Shown: in pieces, positions 10,750 to 18,136 of the stretch
How the letters are laid out: every line of letters begins with the position of its first letter
Position numbering within the stretch: position 1 is the stretch's first letter
NCBI RefSeq assembly: GCF_003049725.1
Contig: NZ_QAGM01000016.1
Coordinates: 19,614 to 83,613 of the forward strand
Length of the DNA stretch: 64,000 bases
Origin: Oceanimonas marisflavi
Lineage (GTDB): Bacteria > Pseudomonadota > Gammaproteobacteria > Enterobacterales > Aeromonadaceae
Reading direction: 5' to 3'
Translations under genes and position numbers: made by a program
Notes under the pieces: generated by a model
Database searches by the model: none
Seen by the model: only the letters and a program-made list of their open reading frames with translations
Told to the model about the DNA's origin: nothing

Positions 10750-11826
10750 ATGGACGGGGACAGCATGACTCACCGGCTTGGCCGCTATGGCCGTCAATTA
10801 ACACAGGAACTGGCCCGGTTCTGGGGTTGGTGGAGCGGACAGCTGCTGGCCCTGCTGCCGGCCAGTCTGCGCCGGCGTCTGTTCCGGGCCGGCCAGCAAC
10901 TGTGCATTTATGCCGATAAAGCGCAATACCGGCTGGAGCTGCAGCCCGACGGCCCCTCACACGCCCTCACCGATCTTGCCCCCGCCGAACGGCAGCAACT
11001 GCTGCAAAAGGCAATCCGGATTCGGCTGTGCCTGCCCGCCAGTGAACTGCTGCTGACGCAACTCACCCTGCCCGCCGCCACCGCCGGCAACCTGGAAAAC
11101 GTGCTGCGTTTTGAAATGGACCGGCACACCCCCTTTACCGCCGATCAGGTGTATTTCGGCTTTAAATCCGGCCCGCGGGAAAAAAACAGTCCGCAGCTTC
11201 AGGTCACCCTGCTGCTGGCCCCCAAAGAGCGGGTTGACGCCCGCCTCGCCGAGCTGGCCGCTCTGGGGCTGGTCCCCGCGACCCTGTGTGCAACCGGTAA
11301 CCCGGACGCGCCCACCATCCCCCTGCCTCTGCCTAGGAACGGCGCCGGCCAGCGGACCGGGCGGCTGAAAAACCTGAATGGCATTCTGGTGCTGGTGATG
11401 CTGTTTTTACTGATAGCAGTGCCGCTCTATCACCGGCAAAGCCGCATTGAAGCCCTCACCGCCGAGCTGGAGATACCGCGCCAGCGCGCCGAGCAGGCCG
11501 CCGCCCTCAAGCGCGAGCTGGCGGCCCTGCGCGACAGCCGGGCCTTTCTCAGCCAGAAGCGTGCCGAACGCGCGCCCACCCTGCCGCTGCTGGATGAACT
11601 CACCCGTCAGCTGCCCGATCACACCTGGCTGAGCCGGCTGCAGCTGGAAAACGGCACCGTGCAGATCCGCGGCGAATCGGCCAACGCCTCCGAACTGATC
11701 AGCCTGCTGGAAAATTCCGCCCTGTTTTCCGATGTGCGCTTCAGCTCCCCCATCACCAATAATCCGGCCACCAGCAAGGACCGCTTTATGATCACCGCCC
11801 GCCTGGGAGAAGGAGGCGCGCCATGA
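10750..11826 (+). CDS. gspL: Type II secretion platform protein GspL (PilN-like)
   Basis: Links the cytoplasmic ATPase GspE to the inner-membrane platform. The protein has a cytoplasmic N-terminal region of about 205 residues, a transmembrane segment at about 210-226 (GILVLVMLFLLIAVPLY), a short coiled-coil stretch, and a periplasmic PilN/GspL-like ferredoxin fold (LPLLDELTRQLPDHTWLSRL). The N-terminal part looks closer to the PilM/PilN-like variants of divergent T2SSs than to a classical actin-like GspL. The start at 10750 has CGGAG seven bases upstream; the ATG at 10765 is a possible alternative. Confidence 0.85.
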   Translation: MDGDSMTHRLGRYGRQLTQELARFWGWWSGQLLALLPASLRRRLFRAGQQLCIYADKAQYRLELQPDGPSHALTDLAPAERQQLLQKAIRIRLCLPASELLLTQLTLPAATAGNLENVLRFEMDRHTPFTADQVYFGFKSGPREKNSPQLQVTLLLAPKERVDARLAELAALGLVPATLCATGNPDAPTIPLPLPRNGAGQRTGRLKNLNGILVLVMLFLLIAVPLYHRQSRIEALTAELEIPRQRAEQAAALKRELAALRDSRAFLSQKRAERAPTLPLLDELTRQLPDHTWLSRLQLENGTVQIRGESANASELISLLENSALFSDVRFSSPITNNPATSKDRFMITARLGEGGAP

Positions 11827-12431
11827 ACCTGGATGCCCGGCAACAAAAATGGCTGGCACTGGCCCTGCTGGCGCTGGTGCTGCTGCTCGTCTTCAGCCTG
11901 ATCATCAGCCCCCTGTTCAGTCTGTTCTGGCGCCAGGGCGAGCGGCTGGCGCAGCTGGAAGACCAGCTGACGCGCTATCAGCGGCTGGCCGGCGAGCTGG
12001 AGCAGACCGAGCAACAGCTGCAGCAGCTCAGGGCCAGCACCCCCGACGACAACCTCTATCTGCCCGAGCAGCGCCCCACTCTGGCCCAAGCCTGGCTGCA
12101 GCAGCACCTCAACCGCCGGGTTGCCCAAAGCGGCGGCCAGCTGGTGAGCATTCAGAATGCGCCTCTGGGTACCGACGCCCCGCTGCCGGAAATTATGCTG
12201 CGGGTACACCTGCGCAGTGAGCTGAACGAACTGGTGCCGCTGATCCACGAGCTGGAGTCGGGCACACCGGCGCTGTTTATTGAAGATCTGGTGATCACCG
12301 CCAGCCCCCGGCGGGCCCGAGTGCGCAACAACCGGGTGGTGGCCCGCCGGCAAGGCGCCCGGGCGCGGGAGATCCCTTCCCTCGATGTGCGTTTCAATCT
12401 GCTGGGCTATACCCGACAGGAGGCCCCATGA
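11823..12431 (+). CDS. gspM: Type II secretion protein GspM (GspMb type)
   Basis: Single-pass inner-membrane protein, partner of GspL. It has a hydrophobic segment at about 11-33, then a Gln/Glu-rich coiled coil (LEDQLTRYQRLAGELEQTEQQL), then a ferredoxin-like periplasmic domain. Size (202 residues), topology and position directly after gspL support the call. Sequence conservation in this family is weak. The ATGA overlaps the gspL end. Confidence 0.85.
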   Translation: MNLDARQQKWLALALLALVLLLVFSLIISPLFSLFWRQGERLAQLEDQLTRYQRLAGELEQTEQQLQQLRASTPDDNLYLPEQRPTLAQAWLQQHLNRRVAQSGGQLVSIQNAPLGTDAPLPEIMLRVHLRSELNELVPLIHELESGTPALFIEDLVITASPRRARVRNNRVVARRQGARAREIPSLDVRFNLLGYTRQEAP

Positions 12432-12958
12432 AGCCTGGAATCTGGCCCCTGTTGCTGATGCTGTGGCTGCCGGCGGCGCTGGCACAAACCGATGCACCCG
12501 CCGCCCCCGATTATCCGCCACTGGAGCAATTTGAAGAGCTGCTGGAACGGCCCTTGTTCAACGCCACCCGGCGCCCCAAGGCCGGCGAAGACCAGGACGA
12601 TACCCTGAGCGAAAGCGCCGCGGAAATGCGCGAAAAATGGCGGCTCAGCGGCGTGGTGTGGGAAAACAGTCAGCCACTGGCGCTGTTCAGTGAGCGGGAA
12701 GGAGAAGGCAGGGAGCGGTTACGCACCGGCATGTATCTGGACGGCAACTGGCAGCTGGAGGAGATCACCGAAGACAGCGTGACCCTGACCGACGACGACC
12801 AGCGCCTGCGGCTGGAGCTGTGGGAGCCGCGAGCGCCGTCTACCCGGCCGCTGCCGGAGCAGAGCCCGCAACAGGATGCTAACGAGCAGCAAGAGCAGGA
12901 CACAGACGGCGGCGACGAGCCGGCCACCGAACAGGGAAGTAACGGGGAGTCATCTTGA
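12428..12958 (+). CDS. Periplasmic GspC/GspN-like T2SS component
   Basis: 176 residues with a signal peptide (about 1-20, LMLWLPAALAQ). A small beta-rich domain follows (EELLERPLFNATRRP, WRLSGVVWE, LDGNWQLEEI, LRLELWEP) that resembles the homology region of GspC or PilP. The last ~45 residues are acidic, Gln-rich and probably disordered. In the operon it lies between gspM and gspD, where some divergent systems have a gspN-like gene. It has no transmembrane anchor and no PDZ domain, so it is not a full GspC. A role as secretin connector is inferred. Confidence 0.65.
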   Translation: MKPGIWPLLLMLWLPAALAQTDAPAAPDYPPLEQFEELLERPLFNATRRPKAGEDQDDTLSESAAEMREKWRLSGVVWENSQPLALFSEREGEGRERLRTGMYLDGNWQLEEITEDSVTLTDDDQRLRLELWEPRAPSTRPLPEQSPQQDANEQQEQDTDGGDEPATEQGSNGESS

Positions 12959-15045
12959 TGAACACGATTTCATTACCTCACTGGCTGAGCGCCAGCCTCA
13001 TTTGCACCTTATTGGTGGCCTGCACCACTCCCACCGGCGACCGGGCCGCCCCCGACAAGCCCTGGGGCAAAAAAAGGGTGAGCAGCAGCTATGATCCGGT
13101 AAAACTGCCCTCTGTCGACCGGCCCGCCGACGCCCTGCCCGCCAGCCTGACGCCGGTGCCGGCGGCCACCCCCGCCACCCGCAGCGAGATTTACCGGGGC
13201 TCGGGCAGCTTTATGCGTCTGGGCCAGGCGCCGCAGGCGGCGGCCCCGGCCCCCGGCGACGTGACCCTCAACTTTCAGGGCTCCGACATTGCCGAGGTGG
13301 TGAAAACCATACTGGGCGACATTCTGCAGCTGAACTACTCCCTCGACGAACGGGTGCGGGGCCAGGTATACCTGCAGACCAACCGCCCCATCAGCCAGGA
13401 TGATCTGCTGCCCACCCTGGAAAGCCTGCTGCAAACCCACGGTGCGGCCCTGGTGCACAGCAATGGCCTGTTCAACGTGGTGCCCGCCGGTGAAGTGCCG
13501 CCCTCGGCACTGAACCCGCGGCTGACTCCCACCGCCGAGCGCGGCTACCAGATGCTGATTTTGCCGCTGCGCTACATTGGCGCCCGGGAAATGGAAAAGA
13601 TCCTCGAGCCGGTAAAACCCCGCCAGGGCGCCATGATGGTGGACGACAGACGCAACCTGATCACCCTGGTGGGCACCCGGGACGAGCTCACCAACATTCG
13701 CGATACCGTCAACCTGTTTGACGTAGACCAGCTGCGCGGCATGTCGGTGGGCCTGTTCCGGCTGCAGGCCAGCAGCGCCGACATCATCGCCAGCGAACTG
13801 CAGGCCATTTTTGGTGACGAGGCCGAAGGCCCGCTGGCGGGTATGGTGCGCTACCTGCCGATAGAGCGGCTCAACGCCCTGCTGGTGATCACCCCCCAGG
13901 AGCGCTACCTGACCGACGCCCGGGTATGGATAGAGCGGCTGGACCGGGCCGAGAACCCCCGTGGCCTGAACATGTATGTGTATCATGTGCAGAACGGCAA
14001 GGCCGATCACCTGGCCGAACTGCTCAACCAGCTGTTTGACAGCCAGCGCCGCAACAGCGCCGGCTCCCCCCTGCCGCCGGCAGCCAGCACCAGCGAAGAA
14101 GGCAGTCCGGTGCAGATTGCCACCGGCATCAACGCCGCCAGCCTGGATGTGGGTGAAGTGAGCGTGATTGCCGACACCGAGCGCAACGCCTTGGTGGTGA
14201 TGGCCGCCAGCGCCGACTACGAGAAGGTGGAGCAGGCCATCAAGCGGCTGGATCAGCTGCCGCTTCAGGTGCTGGTGGAGGCCACCATAGTGGAGGTGAG
14301 CCTGGAAGACGAGCTGCGCTACGGCCTGCAGTGGTATTTCAAGAACAGCCTGGGCGGCGGCCGCAGCGGCGTGGGCGCCATTGGCTCGCTGCCCATCCCT
14401 TCCCCCTTTGACGGTGGCCTGGACGTTAGCGCCAGCTACGAGGTGTTTAACGCCGCCGGCACCCGGGCCCTGCTCCAGGCTCTGGCCAGCGACTCCAAGG
14501 TCAACGTGATCTCCTCGCCCTCACTGATGGTGCTCGATAACCAGAAGGCGCTGATAAGAGTGGGGGATCAGGTGCCCATTCGCACCTCGGAAACCACCAA
14601 CCTCAACAGTGACGTGGGCAATGTGACTAGCACCATTCAGTACCGGGACACAGGGGTGCTGCTGGAAGTGACTCCGCGGGTGAACGCCGGCGGCATGGTG
14701 GTGCTGGAGCTGGTGCAGGAAGTGAACGACGTGGCCACCACCACCAGCTCCAATATTCAGTCGCCCACCATTACCCAGCGCAAAATAGACACCCGGGTGG
14801 CGGTGCAGAGCGGTGAAACCCTGGTGCTGGGCGGGCTGATCCGCGAGAACACCACCCGCGACAGCCAGGGCGTGCCCGGCCTGCGCCATGTGCCGGTGCT
14901 GGGCTGGCTGTTTGGCAGCAGCGGCACCAACACCCGCCGCACCGAACTGGTGGTGCTGATCACCCCCACCGCCGTGGCCGATGCCATCGACGCCCGCGCC
15001 GTGACCCGGGAATATCGCAGCAAGCTGCAGCAGGTGGCGATGTAG
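12958..15045 (+). CDS. gspD: Type II secretin GspD with a lipoprotein signal
   Basis: Outer-membrane channel of the T2SS. After a lipobox (SLICTLLVAC, Cys22 from the ATG at 12958; residue +2 is Thr, compatible with outer-membrane sorting) come the N0 domain (VTLNFQGSDIAEVVKTIL), N1-N3 domains (QMLILPLRYIGAREMEKIL; SVGLFRLQASSADIIASEL; MYVYHVQNGKADHLAELLN) and the secretin core ending VPVLGWLFGSSGTNTRRTEL and VVLITPT. The open frame extends one codon upstream to TTG, but the ATG at 12958 has GGGGAG at the right distance. A lipidated secretin recalls the HxcQ liposecretin of Pseudomonas aeruginosa, which reaches the outer membrane without a separate pilotin. It ends the operon. Confidence 0.95.
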   Translation: MNTISLPHWLSASLICTLLVACTTPTGDRAAPDKPWGKKRVSSSYDPVKLPSVDRPADALPASLTPVPAATPATRSEIYRGSGSFMRLGQAPQAAAPAPGDVTLNFQGSDIAEVVKTILGDILQLNYSLDERVRGQVYLQTNRPISQDDLLPTLESLLQTHGAALVHSNGLFNVVPAGEVPPSALNPRLTPTAERGYQMLILPLRYIGAREMEKILEPVKPRQGAMMVDDRRNLITLVGTRDELTNIRDTVNLFDVDQLRGMSVGLFRLQASSADIIASELQAIFGDEAEGPLAGMVRYLPIERLNALLVITPQERYLTDARVWIERLDRAENPRGLNMYVYHVQNGKADHLAELLNQLFDSQRRNSAGSPLPPAASTSEEGSPVQIATGINAASLDVGEVSVIADTERNALVVMAASADYEKVEQAIKRLDQLPLQVLVEATIVEVSLEDELRYGLQWYFKNSLGGGRSGVGAIGSLPIPSPFDGGLDVSASYEVFNAAGTRALLQALASDSKVNVISSPSLMVLDNQKALIRVGDQVPIRTSETTNLNSDVGNVTSTIQYRDTGVLLEVTPRVNAGGMVVLELVQEVNDVATTTSSNIQSPTITQRKIDTRVAVQSGETLVLGGLIRENTTRDSQGVPGLRHVPVLGWLFGSSGTNTRRTELVVLITPTAVADAIDARAVTREYRSKLQQVAM

Positions 15046-15079
15046 AAAAAGGCCATCGCTGCAAAGCGATGGCCCGATT
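15046..15079 (-). terminator. Terminator between gspD and the vWA gene
   Basis: A perfect 10-bp stem (15051-15060 with 15065-15074) with a GCAA loop on the plus strand. The T-run lies on the minus strand, so it mainly ends the leftward vWA transcript. The hairpin may also slow transcription coming out of gspD. Confidence 0.75.
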
Positions 15080-15129
15080 ACCTTCAAAGCACAAACACTG
15101 AGTACATTGCGATGATTGACCGCTTGTCA

Positions 15130-16182
15130 TCAGGGCATCAAACGCATCACATCACTGGCTTCGAACTCGACCTCTTCATTGTCATCATTCAGATATGTAC
15201 CACTGATGCTGATCAACCGCGCTTCACGCTCGGAGACCTCGCCCAGCTGACCAGCCACACACTGACTGTTGAACTTCAGGGTCAGATCGTTCCAGCCATC
15301 GGCTCCCTCTGTGGTACATTCATTTTCCTGTACCGGCTCACTAAAGCCACCGTCATACGGCGTGGCCACATCCTCATAGGACCAGCGCAGAGCCTCGCAG
15401 TCCCCGGCCATTCTAACGGTCTCGGGCAGAATGCGGGAAACATCAAAGTCTTCCGAGCCCAGAATGGCCACCGGAATCACCCCTTTCTGCGTCAGTTTCA
15501 GCGGATTGGGGCAGGAGGTGGGCTTGATATCTACCTTGACCGGTGCTGCCGCGGCAACACAGGCGGCCAGTACCGCTTCGATAACAGGTTGAGCATCTTG
15601 GCGGAACGTCTCCAAGTTGAAGAGCTGCCCGCCGGTCGCATCGGCCAAAGGCTGAGCTTCGGCAAAAAGATCGCTCGGCATAATACCAAAGAAGATGCCG
15701 TCCACCGCCGTCATGGCATCGATGGCATCCTGCCGGGTAACAGTCCCCTGGGCCGGTGTTTCATCGGTAATCAAAATGTTACAGTAGGGCGCACCGGTGA
15801 AATTCAGTGATACTTCACTATTTTCAAGTGTGTCAGTCGCCGACTCCACTACCGCCCGGTAACCTTCCTCAAAGTCCCCGCTGGCCACCAGCTCATTCAC
15901 CGCATTCTGAAAAGCGGTGGGGTCAGTGGTCAACGGCGAGTGCAGGTGTGGTGCCTGATTAGAACCATGACTATAAGCACCATACCCCACCAGACCTACA
16001 TGAGAGCCTGCCGGCAAGGCGTTAAAGATGGTCACCACATTGGTTTTCACATCGGCAATGTCACCCCCCATGGAGCCGGATTCATCGATTTTAAATACCA
16101 CGTCTATACCTTGGGCATAGGCGCCGCTGCATGCCATGGCCACCGCCAGGGCGCAAACCGTATTACGTACATGTTTCATCAT
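15130..16182 (-). CDS. Secreted von Willebrand factor A domain protein
   Basis: 350 residues with a signal peptide (cleavage near AYA|Q, residue 23). A vWA domain follows directly, with a complete MIDAS motif DESGSM at 33-38, so metal-dependent ligand binding is plausible. From about residue 217 there is a separate cysteine-containing domain beginning VKVDIKPTSCPNPL and GVIPVAILGSEDFDV, a module seen at the ends of many exported bacterial proteins. Codons for two Met start the frame (16182 and 16179), with AGGCAG upstream. No anchor is seen, so it is probably periplasmic or secreted; the neighbouring T2SS could export it, but that is inference. It is divergent from the SpaA-domain locus. Confidence 0.85.
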   Translation of the reverse strand: MMKHVRNTVCALAVAMACSGAYAQGIDVVFKIDESGSMGGDIADVKTNVVTIFNALPAGSHVGLVGYGAYSHGSNQAPHLHSPLTTDPTAFQNAVNELVASGDFEEGYRAVVESATDTLENSEVSLNFTGAPYCNILITDETPAQGTVTRQDAIDAMTAVDGIFFGIMPSDLFAEAQPLADATGGQLFNLETFRQDAQPVIEAVLAACVAAAAPVKVDIKPTSCPNPLKLTQKGVIPVAILGSEDFDVSRILPETVRMAGDCEALRWSYEDVATPYDGGFSEPVQENECTTEGADGWNDLTLKFNSQCVAGQLGEVSEREARLISISGTYLNDDNEEVEFEASDVMRLMP

Positions 16183-16283
16183 TCTGCCTGCTGTCTATAT
16201 CAGTTAATAACGAAAAGGCAATTAAAGCTTACTGCCAGTTATCGCACTCTCTTCCTTCACTGAATACAACCCCCCGTGCTTAA

Positions 16284-16316
16284 TAAAGTAAAAAATGGCT
16301 CTAGACCAACAGAGCC
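16284..16316 (-). terminator. Orphan minus-strand terminator-like hairpin
   Basis: On the minus strand a 6-bp GGCTCT/AGAGCC stem with an 8-base loop is followed by ATTTTTT. It lies upstream of the vWA start, so no annotated gene ends here. It could end a short leftward RNA from the A-rich region or insulate the vWA gene. Confidence 0.4.
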
Positions 16317-16603
16317 ACGCCGTTCAATCTGATGCAATTAACGCACCAAAAACATAAACAGCTGAATCAGCAGAAGTAATAAAAAAAAAAATCGAAAAAA
16401 AATATAAACCGTAAGTAAAAGGCAACATTAAACCTAACCAAAAGAGCAAAAACCAGAAAAAACAACAAGTAAAACAAATTTAAAAGTGTATCAAAAAGCT
16501 AACACAACCTAAAAAAAAGACACACTAATCAATAGCTTGAAAAGGCACACCTCTATTCTCCCGCTCATTATTAACCTGAAAACTTTGATAAGCACACTCC
16601 CTC

Positions 16604-16621
16604 TGTTTCACAAGTGAAACA
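16604..16621. promoter_or_regulatory. Perfect 8-2-8 palindrome, possible operator
   Basis: TGTTTCAC-AA-GTGAAACA, a perfect inverted repeat about 130 bases upstream of the 16752 start. It equals the ParB site parS with two extra bases at the centre, which would change half-site spacing. It is more likely an operator for a dimeric repressor controlling this locus. Confidence 0.45.
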
Positions 16622-16751
16622 ACTCCAGCATATTTACACCTTCAATTATCAACACACATAAAATAAGAGTATACAAATCAACAAATTATTAATCATGGTT
16701 CGTTATATGCATTAAACCCAGCCAGATGTAACAAGCATTTTGGAGCAACAA

Positions 16752-18041
16752 ATGATACAGGAAGCAGTTTCACCGAATCAGGGGGATGCTTTCAGCTGGA
16801 TTGTCGGGCTGCTGACGCTCGGGCTGGCTGCATGGCTGGTGTATGAAGCCTGGCTTGAGCCACCTTCTACTCTGACAGTGACACAAGAGGTACAGGCAAA
16901 AAATGAGATTCAAAAAGATACAACTCTCTCGGCTCCTCGCTTGCCATCTCATGTTTATTCACCAACTTACAAAGCCGGCAACTCTTCAATCTTGCCTCCA
17001 TTATCCGCCAGCGAGCTGCTGGAGCAACTGACCCTTTGGCAGTATCAGCAGGTTAACACTCTGAGTGCCGACGACATCCGACAGATACAGATGAATCTAA
17101 CTCAACTGGCCAGTCTGGGCGAAAGCGCCATTCCGGTTATTTATCAATATCTGAACAGTGGCCAGGATGTGGACTATCTGCTGCTTGGTAACAGCAGACA
17201 CCTCGACCAGCCCACCTTGCGCCTGGCGCTGTTTGACGTATTGCATCGCATAGGCGGGGACGACGCCGAAACCATCTGGGCCGGTGAACTGGAGCGTACC
17301 GCCAGCCCTCGGGAAATTGCGGCGCTGGGCCAATATCTGGATGAACAGGCTCCCGGACTCTACCGCGAAGATATCGTCAATGCTGCGAAAGATGCCATGG
17401 CGCTTGCATCTATGGACGGCGGTAATGGTGAAAATATGGGGCCGCTGTTTCAAGTTTTACAGGCTTATGGGGATGAAAATGTTCTGACCGATCTGGAGTC
17501 GGTAAGGCCGCTTTGGTGGGGAAAGTATGCCTCCGTTGCATTGGCGAGCCTTCCCGACGGTATCGGTATCCCCGGGCTTGTAAATGGGGTGGTAGACTCA
17601 CCAAAGACTCATTTGGGATCACGTTTCGCACTGCAGATGCTGGCGCAGTCCGCCGAATACCCTGAAGCACAGATAGCGTTGATCAACAGCACTCGAGAAC
17701 AGCAAATTCCCGATCGCCTCTGGCAGGAATTTGCCTGGATGATCGCTGGCACCTATCGATTTCAGATAGAAGAGCCGAATACCGGTGCCCAAGCCATCTA
17801 TCAGGGCGCTATCCCTATTCCTGTTCACTCAATACGCAAATACATCACCTTCTCGCCTGGCGGCGGCCAAGTGCTATACGGGGTGCGTTACGCAACACCC
17901 CAACTGACAAGCGAGCAGATAATGCCACGTTTGGATTTTATCGAGACCTTACTGTCAGAAACGTCAAGCCCGGCGGCGGTACAAGCCCTGGAGCAGGCCT
18001 ATGAGATGGTCTGGTCTGTGTATACACAAGAGGAGCAGTAA
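16752..18041 (+). CDS. Membrane-anchored protein of unknown function, probably alpha-helical repeat
   Basis: I do not recognise the family. The frame opens at a TTG (16740), but the ATG at 16752 has TGGAG seven bases upstream and is preferred, giving 429 residues. One transmembrane segment near the N terminus (FSWIVGLLTLGLAAWLVYEAW) is followed by a long soluble region, probably periplasmic. That region is rich in helices with a HEAT-like rhythm (LTQLASLGESAIPVIYQYL; LRLALFDVLHRIGGDDAE; TLLSETSSPAAVQALEQAY). It is 95 bases upstream of the SpaA-domain gene on the same strand, probably co-transcribed, and might help its export or assembly. GC content looks lower than in the flanking secretion genes. 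Confidence 0.6.
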   Translation: MIQEAVSPNQGDAFSWIVGLLTLGLAAWLVYEAWLEPPSTLTVTQEVQAKNEIQKDTTLSAPRLPSHVYSPTYKAGNSSILPPLSASELLEQLTLWQYQQVNTLSADDIRQIQMNLTQLASLGESAIPVIYQYLNSGQDVDYLLLGNSRHLDQPTLRLALFDVLHRIGGDDAETIWAGELERTASPREIAALGQYLDEQAPGLYREDIVNAAKDAMALASMDGGNGENMGPLFQVLQAYGDENVLTDLESVRPLWWGKYASVALASLPDGIGIPGLVNGVVDSPKTHLGSRFALQMLAQSAEYPEAQIALINSTREQQIPDRLWQEFAWMIAGTYRFQIEEPNTGAQAIYQGAIPIPVHSIRKYITFSPGGGQVLYGVRYATPQLTSEQIMPRLDFIETLLSETSSPAAVQALEQAYEMVWSVYTQEEQ

Positions 18042-18136
18042 TCATAAGCAGATCATGACTACAGAGAAACTCAACCTACAAGCATAGTTACTGGCTATGC
18101 AAACAATATCAGCCCAAATTAAGGAGGGCCTGAATA

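Larger units (their letters stand above)
16183..16751. other. A-rich divergent intergenic region
   Basis: About 570 bases between the vWA gene and the operon starting at 16752. Roughly 16370-16560 is strongly A-rich on the plus strand with few T, unlike anything else in the window. The region must hold promoters for both directions and contains a palindrome (16604-16621) and a minus-strand hairpin (16284-16316). No convincing open frame is present. AT-rich DNA of this type is a common target of H-NS-like silencing (inference). Confidence 0.6.
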
